Part shown: positions 53,749 through 62,560 of the stretch, in pieces
Position numbering within the stretch: the first letter of the stretch is position 1
Layout of the letters: each line of letters starts with the position of its first letter
Origin: Planktosalinus lacus
GTDB lineage: Bacteria > Bacteroidota > Bacteroidia > Flavobacteriales > Flavobacteriaceae
Assembly: GCF_014640155.1 (NCBI RefSeq)
Contig: NZ_BMGK01000005.1
Coordinates: 62,001-126,000, forward strand
Reading direction: 5' to 3'
Length of the DNA: 64,000 nucleotides
Program-made: the position numbers and the translations under genes
The notes under the pieces: model-generated
Told to the model about the DNA's origin: nothing
Database searches by the model: none
The model's input: the letters and a program-made list of their open reading frames with translations, nothing else

Positions 53749-54978
53749 TTAAGGTTGATGTACCAGAGGTATTGACATTGTAAATGTAGAGCCTTTATTC
53801 TCCTCACTTACAAAACTAATTTTTCCTCCCAAATTTTTCAAATGTCCTTTTACTATATTGAGTCCTATTCCTGTTCCCTGGTCATTGATAGCGTTTTCAG
53901 CTCTAAAATAGCGACTAAAAATATGTTTTTGAGCATCTTCAGGAATACCAATGCCTTCATCAATAACTTGTATAGTGAGCATTTTTTGATTTGATTCTAC
54001 TTGAATATCAATTGAAGTGTCTTCAGGGGAATACTTGATGGCATTGTGAATTAAATTAGAAAGACATAATTCCATAATTTTTTCATCCTGAGTAAGGATA
54101 TATTCGTCAACTTCCGGTGGAAAGGAAATCTTTTGACCTCTTTTTAGGAGCATATTAGCATTGTATACCACTTCGTTAATGATTTTACTTAATTTAAACG
54201 TGGTGGGCTTGTAGTTTATTTTTCCTGTGTCCAGTCGTTCAATCGAGAGGAAGTCATTGAGAATGTTATTAAGGTAATGTACCTTTTCTGAAATGGTTCT
54301 AAGGTGTTTATCTCTTTTGTCTTGTTGTTCGGTGAGTTTGTATTTTCCCAACAAAATAGTTGAAGTTAAAATACCACTTAGAGGTGTTTTAAACTCATGA
54401 GAAACCATAGAAAGAAACTTGGTCTTTAATTCGTTGAGCTCCTTTTCTTTTTTTAAAGCACTTTTTATTCTTTTTTCAGCTGTTTTTCTTTTTTCAATTT
54501 CTGTTTGAAGCTCTTCAACGGTCAATTTGAGTTCTTTTGTTCGCTTTTGAATTTTTCCTTCAAGTTCATAGTTGAGCTGAATAATCTTTTCTTCTTGTTG
54601 CTTTCTTATACTTATGTCAATTACCAGCGCCATAACATAACGTTTGCCATCCCATTTAAATGGGTTTAATCCGGCTTCAACAGGAATATGTTTTCCAGAT
54701 TTGTGAACACCAAAAAGATTTCTTCCATGTCCCATTTGTCTTTTGTCACTTTGTTCAACAAAATCAGTGACATATTTTTTATGAGCACTGTGAATATTTT
54801 TTGGAATTAAAATATTGAGATGTTTACCTAAAAGTTCTTCAGAACTAAAGCCAAACATAGCCTCTAATGAATTATTCACAGAAACAATATTTTGGGATTC
54901 ATCGACAATAACCACACCTTCTGATATGGCTTCTGATAGTAAGTTAAGTAAGCTGTTACTTTGTTCAAAGATTTTCAT
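53749..54978 (-). CDS. PAS-domain sensor histidine kinase, soluble
   Basis: 409 residues with no membrane helix. A PAS domain (about 15-130; NIVSVNNSLEAMFGFSSEEL, FGVHKSGKHIPVEAGLNPF) of the kind that can hold flavin or heme, a coiled coil (about 130-185), HisKA with His194 in SMVSHEFKTPLSG, and an ATPase domain (NLIHNAIKYSP, DEGIGIPE, GTGIGLNIV). The gene precedes the REC-Crp regulator on the same strand and is divergent from the YceI operon. A -7 element lies four bases before its ATG. Confidence 0.9.
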   Translation of the reverse strand: MKIFEQSNSLLNLLSEAISEGVVIVDESQNIVSVNNSLEAMFGFSSEELLGKHLNILIPKNIHSAHKKYVTDFVEQSDKRQMGHGRNLFGVHKSGKHIPVEAGLNPFKWDGKRYVMALVIDISIRKQQEEKIIQLNYELEGKIQKRTKELKLTVEELQTEIEKRKTAEKRIKSALKKEKELNELKTKFLSMVSHEFKTPLSGILTSTILLGKYKLTEQQDKRDKHLRTISEKVHYLNNILNDFLSIERLDTGKINYKPTTFKLSKIINEVVYNANMLLKRGQKISFPPEVDEYILTQDEKIMELCLSNLIHNAIKYSPEDTSIDIQVESNQKMLTIQVIDEGIGIPEDAQKHIFSRYFRAENAINDQGTGIGLNIVKGHLKNLGGKISFVSEENKGSTFTMSIPLVHQP

Positions 54979-54982
54979 TGCT

Positions 54983-54990
54983 CAAAGTTA
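54983..54990 (-). promoter_or_regulatory. -7 element (TAACTTTG, minus strand) four bases before the PAS kinase ATG
   Basis: Exact TAnnTTTG on the minus strand, then AGCA, then ATG at 54978. Predicted leaderless transcript for the kinase-regulator pair. Confidence 0.5.
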
Positions 54991-55046
54991 ATGAATCTCT
55001 TTATCAGGTAAAAGTTTTTTGCATACTGAGTCATATTTTTAAAATG

Positions 55047-55058
55047 TGATAATTATCA
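55047..55058. promoter_or_regulatory. FNR/Crp-type palindrome TGATAATTATCA
   Basis: A perfect palindrome of the form TGAT-N4-ATCA, the core of FNR sites. It lies in the 151-bp divergent region between the PAS kinase and YceI. A near-consensus -7 element (GACATTTG, 55082-55089, one mismatch) puts the YceI start near 55093-55094, so the palindrome is centred about 41 bp upstream, the class II activator position. The REC-Crp regulator encoded next door is the obvious candidate to bind it. Confidence 0.55.
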
Positions 55059-55129
55059 TAGTTTAATCAATGCTTCTGTATGACATTTGTACCATTAATT
55101 AGAAACAAAACAATTAAATACATACTAAA

Positions 55130-55705
55130 ATGAAAACTTTAAAAAACTTAGCAATTATTTTTCTGGCAGTTTTTATAACTCAGCAAATAAATGCGCAAAC
55201 TGCAAAAGTGAATTCAGCAAGTAGTAACATGACTGTATTTGGAACATCAAATATTCACGACTGGGACATGAAAGCTGAAAAAATGTCTGGTGATGCAACC
55301 TTTACAATAGAAGACGATAAACTATCAGCTATAGATAAATTAACTTATTCAGTTGAAGTTGAAAGCTTAAAAAGTGGTAAAAGCGGTATGGATAAAAACG
55401 CATACAACGCTTTAGATACTAAAAAGCACAAAACAATCAATTATAAATTGACAAAGGTCAACAAAATAATTGATAAGGGTTCAAATAACTATACATTAGA
55501 AACTACAGGAAACCTTTCAATAGCAGGTCAAACCAAGCAGGTTCCAATTACATTTAATGTAAAAGTAAATGGCAATAAATTAACATTTGCCGGGAAAGTA
55601 AAAATCAATATGACACATTATAATGTTGAACCACCAAAAGCATTGATGGGAACCGTAAAAACCGGCGAGGACATCACTTTAGACTTTGAAGTACTTTATA
55701 ACTAA
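55130..55705 (+). CDS. YceI family periplasmic lipocalin-like protein
   Basis: 191 residues. A signal peptide (about 1-22, ending INAQ) precedes a YceI fold: MTVFGTSNIHDWDMKAEKMSGDATF, KHKTINYKLTKV and GNLSIAGQTKQVPITFNVKV, ending with PPKALMGTVKTGEDITLDFEV. YceI proteins bind polyisoprenoid chains such as quinones or related lipids. It is the first gene after the FNR-type site, followed 48 bp later by a barrel gene. Confidence 0.88.
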   Translation: MKTLKNLAIIFLAVFITQQINAQTAKVNSASSNMTVFGTSNIHDWDMKAEKMSGDATFTIEDDKLSAIDKLTYSVEVESLKSGKSGMDKNAYNALDTKKHKTINYKLTKVNKIIDKGSNNYTLETTGNLSIAGQTKQVPITFNVKVNGNKLTFAGKVKINMTHYNVEPPKALMGTVKTGEDITLDFEVLYN

Positions 55706-55753
55706 ATATAAAACAAACCTAATAGAAACAACAAATTTTTAAAACCCAAAATT

Positions 55754-57022
55754 ATGAAAACAATAAAAAAACTAACCCTGGTACTTGTTGCAATCTTAAT
55801 GGCAGCAACAACTTTTGCTCAAGATAAACGTAAACTTGACAACTACAGAAGCCCTGACAAAGACGGTATCAACGTTTTTGAAGCACCAAAAGATACAGTC
55901 TCAACATTTGACGGTATTAAAGTAAGAGTAGGTGGAGCATCAGCACTACAATTTCAAGCACTTGATCACGAAAATAGCGGTGCTGTAGAATTAATTGAAA
56001 TTGGTGACAATTTCAATTTAGCAACAGCAAACCTTGATCTTGACGTTGCATTGGCAGATGGTCTTAGAATGCATTTGAGAACGTATCTGTCTTCTCGTCA
56101 CCACCCGGAGCCTTATGTAAAAGGAGGATATATGCAAATTGATAACTTCAACTTTTTAAGTGAAGGATTCCTTGCAGAGACTATGAAATATGTGACCATT
56201 AAATTTGGACATATGGAAAACAACTATGGTGATGCTCACTTCAGAAGAAGTGATAACGCTCAGGCTTTCTACAATCCTTTTGTTGGAAACTATATTATGG
56301 ACTCCTTTACCACTGAAGTAGGAGGTGAGATTTACTTCCAAAAAAATGGATTCTTAGGTATGGTAGGTGTATCAAATGGCAAATTGAATCAGGCAGTAAA
56401 CAGACCTAAAACTACCAGCCCATCTTTATTGATGAAATTAGGGTATGACAAGCAAATGAATGATGATTTAAGAGTGCGTGTTACTGGATCTTTATACCAT
56501 ACAGCCCACACGGCAAGAACATGGTTATATGCCGGTGACCGTGCAGGATCAAGATACTACCTGGTAATGGAATTGCCTGATGCTAGTTCAGCAGGAAACT
56601 TTACTTCTGGACGTTTTAACCCTTCATTAAACAACCAGTTAACAGCAGTAATGATTAACCCATTCATAAAATACAAAGGATTTGAATTCTTCGGAATGTA
56701 TGAAAGATCAGAAGGAAAAGCAGCTTCTGAAGAAGAAACAAGAGTGTTTACCCAACTTGGAGCAGAGGCACTATACAGATTTGGAAGCACTGAAAACTTC
56801 TATATCGGAGGTCGTTTTAACCAAGTAAGCGGAGAGCTTTTAGGTTCAGGAGAAGATATTGATATCACTCGTGTGAACTTCGGTGGTGGATGGTTTATGA
56901 CAAAGAATGTATTAGCCAAAATTGAATATGTAAACCAAACCTATGACGGGTTTGCAACCGGAGACAGATTTGACGAAGGTAAGTTCAACGGTCTTATGAT
57001 AGAAGCAGTTATTAGTTTCTAA
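55754..57022 (+). CDS. Outer-membrane beta-barrel protein of unknown specificity
   Basis: 422 residues. A signal peptide (MKTIKKLTLVLVAILMAATT, cleaved after FAQ) is followed by alternating amphipathic strands and a terminal Phe, as for an outer-membrane barrel. The N-terminus of the mature part resembles porin/FmdC-like proteins in being acidic. No catalytic motif. Codons look biased to high expression (many ACA/GGA/AAC, few rare codons), and a strong terminator follows. It is probably a porin or lipid/solute channel working with the YceI proteins. Confidence 0.78.
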   Translation: MKTIKKLTLVLVAILMAATTFAQDKRKLDNYRSPDKDGINVFEAPKDTVSTFDGIKVRVGGASALQFQALDHENSGAVELIEIGDNFNLATANLDLDVALADGLRMHLRTYLSSRHHPEPYVKGGYMQIDNFNFLSEGFLAETMKYVTIKFGHMENNYGDAHFRRSDNAQAFYNPFVGNYIMDSFTTEVGGEIYFQKNGFLGMVGVSNGKLNQAVNRPKTTSPSLLMKLGYDKQMNDDLRVRVTGSLYHTAHTARTWLYAGDRAGSRYYLVMELPDASSAGNFTSGRFNPSLNNQLTAVMINPFIKYKGFEFFGMYERSEGKAASEEETRVFTQLGAEALYRFGSTENFYIGGRFNQVSGELLGSGEDIDITRVNFGGGWFMTKNVLAKIEYVNQTYDGFATGDRFDEGKFNGLMIEAVISF

Positions 57023-57043
57023 GTTTGTTTTAGTTCAATGAAG

Positions 57044-57079
57044 AGGAGAGAGGTCTTTAATATCTCTCTCCTTTTTTTA
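57044..57079 (+). terminator. Rho-independent terminator between the barrel gene and the second YceI gene
   Basis: 11-bp stem AGGAGAGAGGT (57044-57054) / ATCTCTCTCCT (57062-57072, one G-T wobble) with a 7-nt loop, then seven T's. It would stop or weaken transcription into the second YceI gene. Confidence 0.8.
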
Positions 57080-57106
57080 TTATATTTCAGCTTAAATTCA
57101 CCAAAA

Positions 57107-57679
57107 ATGAAAAACCGGTTATACATATTACTTGCGTTGTTTTCATTTGCTTTTGTTACCAATGAAACAACACATCAGGTCAAAGTGCATTTAACAGCAG
57201 AGAGCTTTTTATATATTAAAGGCACTTCCAACGTTAACACATTCACCTGTGTTTATGATGCTAAAACGCTTTCGCGAAAAATACCGGTTACCTATACAAA
57301 AACATCAGACACTTATTATTTTGAAAATGTAAACATGCTGTTGAACAATGAAGGTTTTAATTGTGGAAATAAAATGATAAATAAAGATTTCCACGACTTA
57401 TTGCAAACCGAAAACTATCCTAACATTCAGTTTCAGTTAGAGCAATTAAGAACGAAAAACCATCAAATGGAAGCACGGGTGGTTTTAAAAATAGCCGGCA
57501 TAAAAAATCATTATACTGTTCCGATTAAAACCAATGGTGAACTCGCTCCAATTGAAGGTTTACTTTGTTTAAATATAACCGATTTCGGGTTGACACCTCC
57601 CAAAAAAATGATGGGAATGATTGTGGTAAGGGAAGATATCGAAATCGTTTTTGGCTTTGATTTACAAATTTCAGAATAA
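57107..57679 (+). CDS. Second YceI-like protein
   Basis: 190 residues. A short signal segment (MKNRLYILLALFSFAFVT) precedes a divergent YceI fold: FLYIKGTSNVNTFTCVYD, NKDFHDLLQTENYPNIQFQLEQL and the late LTPPKKMMGMIVVREDIEIVF, which matches the end of the first YceI protein. It lies after the terminator and has a possible own -7 element (TATATTTC, 57081-57088). The frame is open upstream, but the signal peptide sets the ATG at 57107. Confidence 0.82.
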   Translation: MKNRLYILLALFSFAFVTNETTHQVKVHLTAESFLYIKGTSNVNTFTCVYDAKTLSRKIPVTYTKTSDTYYFENVNMLLNNEGFNCGNKMINKDFHDLLQTENYPNIQFQLEQLRTKNHQMEARVVLKIAGIKNHYTVPIKTNGELAPIEGLLCLNITDFGLTPPKKMMGMIVVREDIEIVFGFDLQISE

Positions 57680-57777
57680 TTAACAAATTACTTTTCTGTA
57701 AAACTGATTTTCCTCATAGAATCCTTATTTGTATTTTTAGAATTTCGCAGCTCGATTAAATCATTAAGCATCCCTTG

Positions 57778-60171
57778 ATGTCAACTATAAAAAACACTTC
57801 AACCTGTTATCATTGCGGTGATTCCTGTACTTCGGGTCAAATTGTTTCAGACAATAAAAACTTCTGTTGCAATGGTTGTAAAACAGTTTATGAACTCTTT
57901 TCAGAAAATGACCTTGGATGTTATTATGATTTACAAGCATCACCTGGTGCAATTCCAAAAGAATTGGAGGGCAAATTTGACTATTTAGAAAACTCTGAAA
58001 TAGCTGAAAAGCTCCTTGAGTTTAATGATGGAAATTTGCAAATTGTAACACTTTACATTCCTCATATTCATTGTAGCTCGTGTATCTGGATTCTGGAGAA
58101 TCTACAAAAACTTAATCCTGGTATCATTGCTTCACAAGTAGACTTTCCCAAAAAAACAGTCAGAATTCAATTTAAAAGAGCACAAATCACCTTTAAAGAG
58201 GTAGTGCATTTGTTGAGCAATATTGGCTATGAACCTTATATAAGTCTTGAGAATTATGAAGGCAAGCAAAAACCTGTAGATCGCAGTCTGATGTATAAAC
58301 TTGCGGTGGCCGGCTTTGCTTTTGGGAATATTATGTTTCTTTCATTTCCTGAATATTTTGATTTTGGAGATTATTGGTTAGAGCAATACAAACCTTTTTT
58401 TAGATGGTTGATGTTTGCTTTTTCTCTTCCGGTGTTTTTCTATTCAGCTTCGGGTTATTTTATTTCTGCTTTTAAAGGACTCCGTGCCGGCTTTTTGAAT
58501 ATTGATGTACCGCTTGCTCTGGGTATACTGGTGCTATTTGTAAGAAGTGTTATAGAAATTTCATTTGACCTTGGAACAGGTTTTTTTGATAGCTTAAGCG
58601 GATTGGTTTTTTTCTTATTACTTGGAAAATTCTTTCAGCAAAAAACATATAATTTTCTTTCGTTTGAAAGAGATTATAAATCATATTTTCCCATTTCAGT
58701 TACCCGAATTGTAAATGGAAAAGAAGAAGCCATTCCGGTTTATGAGATAAAAAAAGGAGACCGCTTACTCATCCGAAATGAAGAACTCATCCCTGTTGAT
58801 GGGATTCTCATTAAAGGAAAAGCACAAATTGATTATAGTTTTGTGACAGGTGAGTCTGTTCCCATCCAAAAACACTCTGGTGATAAACTCTTTGCCGGAG
58901 GCAGGCAAATTTCAGGTGCACTTGAAATGGAGAGTCTTAAATCTATTTCACAAAGTTATTTAACGCAACTTTGGAGCAATGATGTGTTTAATAAAGACAA
59001 AGAGCATGCCTTTGTGGGCTTGACCAATTCCATAAGTAAATACTTCACAATTATAATTTTAGCAATTGCAATTGCATCTCTTGCTTATTGGGCATTTATA
59101 GATGTTTCGGTAGGGATCCAGGCTTTTACAGCAGTTTTAATAATTGCTTGTCCTTGTGCACTTGCTATGTCGGCTCCGTTTACTCTTGGAAATATGCTAC
59201 GTATTTTCGGTAAACTAAAGTTTTACCTGAAAAATGCAAGTGTTATTGAAAAACTGGCAACTATAGATACCATTTTGTTTGATAAAACAGGAACCATCAC
59301 TTCGAGTGATAAAAACACTGTAAGTTATAATGGTTTCGCTTTAAGCGAAATGGAAACAGAAATTTTAAAATCAACTTTACGTACATCAAATCATCCATTG
59401 AGCCGCGCTTTGTATGATTATCTTAAAGAACACAATATTCTTACGTTGGATGCCTATGAGGAACTACCCGGAAAGGGCATGCAGGCCGGAGCACAAGGGA
59501 CCTCCATAAAAGTGGGAAGTGCTCATTTTGTTTTAGATCCTGAAACAAGCACTGATCAAGTCCCAAATCAAACAGAAGTTCACATAAGCACCAATGATAT
59601 TTATAAAGGAAAATATATTTTTAAAAACCGCTATCGCGACGGGGTTGAGCAAGTGTTTCAAAATTTAAGTGAGTGCTATCACTTAGGAATTCTTTCCGGT
59701 GATAATGAAGGTGAAAAAGATTATTTGGAACACGTTCTTCCAAAGGGCACTCAAATAGCATTCAATCAAAAGCCAAAAGATAAATTACAATATATTTCAG
59801 AGTTACAGGATTTTGGTCATAAAGTTGTGATGGTAGGAGACGGATTAAATGATGCCGGAGCATTGCAACAGAGTGAAGTGGGGATTGCAGTTTCAGAAAA
59901 TGTCAACGTGTTTTCACCTGCTTGTGATGCCATCCTTGATGCATCCAAGTTTAAAGAGTTGCCTACTTATTTGAAGGCCTCAAAAAGTGCTATTGCTGTC
60001 ATCAAAGCGAGTATAGCTATTTCATTTTTATACAACATCGTGGGGCTTTACTTTGCAGTGACGGGACAATTGGCTCCGGTTGTGGCGGCTATCATAATGC
60101 CTCTTAGTTCAATTAGCGTGGTAGTATTTACCACCTTTATGACCAACGTAATAGGGAGAAAATTAAAGTAA
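57778..60171 (+). CDS. ccoI: CcoI/FixI-type copper P1B-ATPase
   Basis: 797 residues. An N-terminal Cys-rich domain (CYHCGD, FCCNGCKTVYEL) and an HMA-like domain with IHCSSCIWILENL precede eight membrane helices. P-type motifs: TGESVP, IACPCALAMSAPF (metal-binding CPC), the phosphorylation site DKTGTITSS, a HP locus (SNHPLSRAL) and GDGLNDAGAL. The N-terminal double-Cys domain and SAPF sequence are those of CcoI/FixI, which supplies Cu to cbb3 cytochrome oxidase. The usual ccoSNOPGH genes do not follow; the next gene is convergent. The ATG at 57778 is preferred over a TTG one codon earlier. Confidence 0.88.
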   Translation: MSTIKNTSTCYHCGDSCTSGQIVSDNKNFCCNGCKTVYELFSENDLGCYYDLQASPGAIPKELEGKFDYLENSEIAEKLLEFNDGNLQIVTLYIPHIHCSSCIWILENLQKLNPGIIASQVDFPKKTVRIQFKRAQITFKEVVHLLSNIGYEPYISLENYEGKQKPVDRSLMYKLAVAGFAFGNIMFLSFPEYFDFGDYWLEQYKPFFRWLMFAFSLPVFFYSASGYFISAFKGLRAGFLNIDVPLALGILVLFVRSVIEISFDLGTGFFDSLSGLVFFLLLGKFFQQKTYNFLSFERDYKSYFPISVTRIVNGKEEAIPVYEIKKGDRLLIRNEELIPVDGILIKGKAQIDYSFVTGESVPIQKHSGDKLFAGGRQISGALEMESLKSISQSYLTQLWSNDVFNKDKEHAFVGLTNSISKYFTIIILAIAIASLAYWAFIDVSVGIQAFTAVLIIACPCALAMSAPFTLGNMLRIFGKLKFYLKNASVIEKLATIDTILFDKTGTITSSDKNTVSYNGFALSEMETEILKSTLRTSNHPLSRALYDYLKEHNILTLDAYEELPGKGMQAGAQGTSIKVGSAHFVLDPETSTDQVPNQTEVHISTNDIYKGKYIFKNRYRDGVEQVFQNLSECYHLGILSGDNEGEKDYLEHVLPKGTQIAFNQKPKDKLQYISELQDFGHKVVMVGDGLNDAGALQQSEVGIAVSENVNVFSPACDAILDASKFKELPTYLKASKSAIAVIKASIAISFLYNIVGLYFAVTGQLAPVVAAIIMPLSSISVVVFTTFMTNVIGRKLK

Positions 60172-60178
60172 CCAATTA

Positions 60179-60685
60179 TTAAACTTCTTCCAGTTCACTT
60201 AACAACCCCTCCAAGTCAAGAGGTTTTGTGAACATAGCGAGAGCCCCATTGTTGTTTTTAGGCCATTGACTTTCAGGATAGTCCCAATAAAGTTCCACTC
60301 CATTTCCGTCAGGGTCATCAAGATAAATTGCCTGAGAAACTCCGTGATCTGCAGCTCCGGTTAATGGGTAATTGGCGTTTAATAGCCGTTGTAGAATTTC
60401 TGCTAAATCTTTTCGTGATGGATAAACTATTGCAGTATGAAAAAGACCAACGCTGTTTTTTGCCGGTTGAGGTCCGTTTTTACTGTGCCAGGTGTTTAGA
60501 CCGATATGGTGATGATATTTTCCTGCAGCGATAAAAGCGGCCTCTTCACCAAACTTTTGTTTGAGCTTGAAACCAAGTAAGCCTGTATAAAATTTAAGAG
60601 ACTTATTTAAGTCGCTGATTTTTAGGTGTACATGACCTATTTTGCTCTCTGGTGGAATGACGTAATTTTGATTAGCATCAGACAT
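60179..60685 (-). CDS. VOC family protein (glyoxalase/extradiol dioxygenase-like)
   Basis: 168 residues with one vicinal-oxygen-chelate repeat pair: IGHVHLKISDLNKSLKFYTGLLGF, YHHHIGLNTW and VSQAIYLDDPDGNGVELYWDYP, which holds the last metal-ligand Glu. His18 region and His near 58 and 83 complete the metal set. Such proteins are often annotated as catechol-2,3-dioxygenase-like; the substrate cannot be told. It is convergent with ccoI, 7 bp apart. Confidence 0.85.
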   Translation of the reverse strand: MSDANQNYVIPPESKIGHVHLKISDLNKSLKFYTGLLGFKLKQKFGEEAAFIAAGKYHHHIGLNTWHSKNGPQPAKNSVGLFHTAIVYPSRKDLAEILQRLLNANYPLTGAADHGVSQAIYLDDPDGNGVELYWDYPESQWPKNNNGALAMFTKPLDLEGLLSELEEV

Positions 60686-60739
60686 GATAGGTCAGTTTTT
60701 GTTATCAAGGTTTATAAATATCAACCTCTAAATTTTTCA

Positions 60740-62368
60740 TTAGGTTTGAATCACACCAAGATTGAATGGTTTTTCAATAGGTGCATGGTTTGCGGCTTCT
60801 ATCCCCATGCTTATCCAGGTTCTGGTGTCTAATGGGTTGATGACGGCATCTGTCCACAGGCGGGCAGCTGCATAAAAAGGTGATATTTGTTCATCATATC
60901 GGGCTTTAATTCTATCATAGAGCTCTTTTTCAACTTCAGGGGTAATTTTCTCTCCTTTCTTTTTCAAGGATGCAGTTTCTATTTGCAGAAGTACTTTTGC
61001 GGCACTGTTACCACTCATAACAGCAAGTTCAGCACTTGGCCAGGCAACTATCAGCCTGGGGTCGTAAGCTTTTCCGCACATTGCATAATTTCCGGCTCCG
61101 TAAGAGTTTCCTATCACAATCGTGAATTTAGGAACCACAGAATTACTCACTGCATTTACCATTTTTGCACCATCTTTAATAATGCCGCCATGTTCACTTT
61201 TACTTCCAACCATAAAGCCTGTTACATCTTGTAAAAATACTAATGGAATTTTTTTCTGATTGCAATTGGCTATAAAGCGAGTTGCCTTGTCGGCACTGTC
61301 GCTATAAATTACGCCACCAAACTGCATTTCACCTTTTTTTGTTTTCACCAGTTTTCGCTGATTGGCAACAATCCCCACTGCCCAACCATCGATGCGAGCA
61401 TATCCGGTTAAGATTGTTTTACCATAGCCTTCTTTGTATTCATCAAATTCAGAATTGTCAACCAGTCTTTTGATGATTTCAAGCATATCATACTGGTCTG
61501 CTCTTGAACGAGGAACAATCCCGAATATATCATCTTGTGTTTCTTTGGGTTTTACGGCTTTGACTCTGTTGAAGCCAGCTTTTTCATAATCTCCTATTTT
61601 ACTTACGATATTTTTAATGGTATCGAGAGCGTCTTTGTCATCTTTTGACTTATAATCTGTGACACCGCTTATCTCACAATGTGTTGTAGCACCTCCAAGT
61701 GTTTCATTGTCGACATCTTCACCTATAGCTGCTTTGACCAGATAACTTCCGGCAAGGAAAATACTTCCTGTTTTATCTACGATGAGCGCTTCATCACTCA
61801 TGATAGGAAGGTATGCTCCTCCTGCAACACAACTTCCCATAACAGCAGCAATTTGAGTGATACCCATACTGCTCATTACAGCATTGTTTCTAAAAATACG
61901 GCCAAAGTGTTCCTTATCGGGAAAGATTTCATCCTGCATAGGTAGATAGACTCCCGCGCTATCAACTAAATAAATAATTGGAAGTTTATTTTCAATGGAA
62001 ATTTCCTGTGCTCTTAAATTCTTTTTACCGGTAATGGGAAACCAAGCACCTGCTTTTACAGTAGCATCATTTGCAACGACGATACATTGCTTACCACTTA
62101 CATAGCCCATTTTGATAACTACACCTCCACTTGGACACCCACCGTGTTCTTCATACATTTCATCTCCGGCAAAAGCTCCAATTTCAATACTTGGTTTTTT
62201 CTCGTCCAAAAGGTATTGAATGCGTTCACGTGCGGTCATTTTTCCTTTTGCTTTGTGCTTTTCAATGCTTTTTTCACCACCTCCCAATTTGACCTTTGTG
62301 AGCCGTCTTCGCAAATCTGATACAAGCATTTTATTGTGATCTTCGTTTTTATTGAAGTTTATGTCCAT
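60740..62368 (-). CDS. Acyl-CoA carboxylase beta subunit (methylcrotonyl- or propionyl-CoA carboxylase type)
   Basis: 542 residues, full-length carboxyltransferase. The two crotonase-like halves have GKMTARERIQYLLDEKKPS, the biotin-side oxyanion region SCVAGGAYLPIMSDEALIV near 190, and in the second half FLQDVTGFMVGSKSEHGGIIKDG and GNSYGAGNYAMCGKAYDPR. The length and motifs fit a methylcrotonyl-CoA carboxylase beta subunit (leucine degradation), but propionyl/acetyl-CoA carboxylase cannot be excluded. The biotin-carrying alpha subunit is not in the window. Confidence 0.9.
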   Translation of the reverse strand: MDINFNKNEDHNKMLVSDLRRRLTKVKLGGGEKSIEKHKAKGKMTARERIQYLLDEKKPSIEIGAFAGDEMYEEHGGCPSGGVVIKMGYVSGKQCIVVANDATVKAGAWFPITGKKNLRAQEISIENKLPIIYLVDSAGVYLPMQDEIFPDKEHFGRIFRNNAVMSSMGITQIAAVMGSCVAGGAYLPIMSDEALIVDKTGSIFLAGSYLVKAAIGEDVDNETLGGATTHCEISGVTDYKSKDDKDALDTIKNIVSKIGDYEKAGFNRVKAVKPKETQDDIFGIVPRSRADQYDMLEIIKRLVDNSEFDEYKEGYGKTILTGYARIDGWAVGIVANQRKLVKTKKGEMQFGGVIYSDSADKATRFIANCNQKKIPLVFLQDVTGFMVGSKSEHGGIIKDGAKMVNAVSNSVVPKFTIVIGNSYGAGNYAMCGKAYDPRLIVAWPSAELAVMSGNSAAKVLLQIETASLKKKGEKITPEVEKELYDRIKARYDEQISPFYAAARLWTDAVINPLDTRTWISMGIEAANHAPIEKPFNLGVIQT

Positions 62369-62560
62369 GATATAAATTTAATTTGTGCTAAAATACAAAT
62401 TCCTTTTAAACGAAATTGTCCAAAAACTTTAAATCAGACCCAAAAAACATGCATTTAAATCAAATAGGAAGTTCATTTAAAATACCGATATTTGTATTGT
62501 AAAAAAAAGTGACAAATAAACATTCCTTCTAGAAATCTAGAGTGTAAAAATTTTATAAGA

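Noticed and set aside
57705-57716. TGATTTTCCTCA as a second FNR site before ccoI
   Set aside because: One mismatch in the core and no palindromy of the flanks; kept only as a remark under the CcoI finding.
62528-62541. TCTAGAAATCTAGA repeat before the CAL67264-type gene
   Set aside because: A short pair of palindromic hexamers without a T-run or link to a promoter; likely chance.
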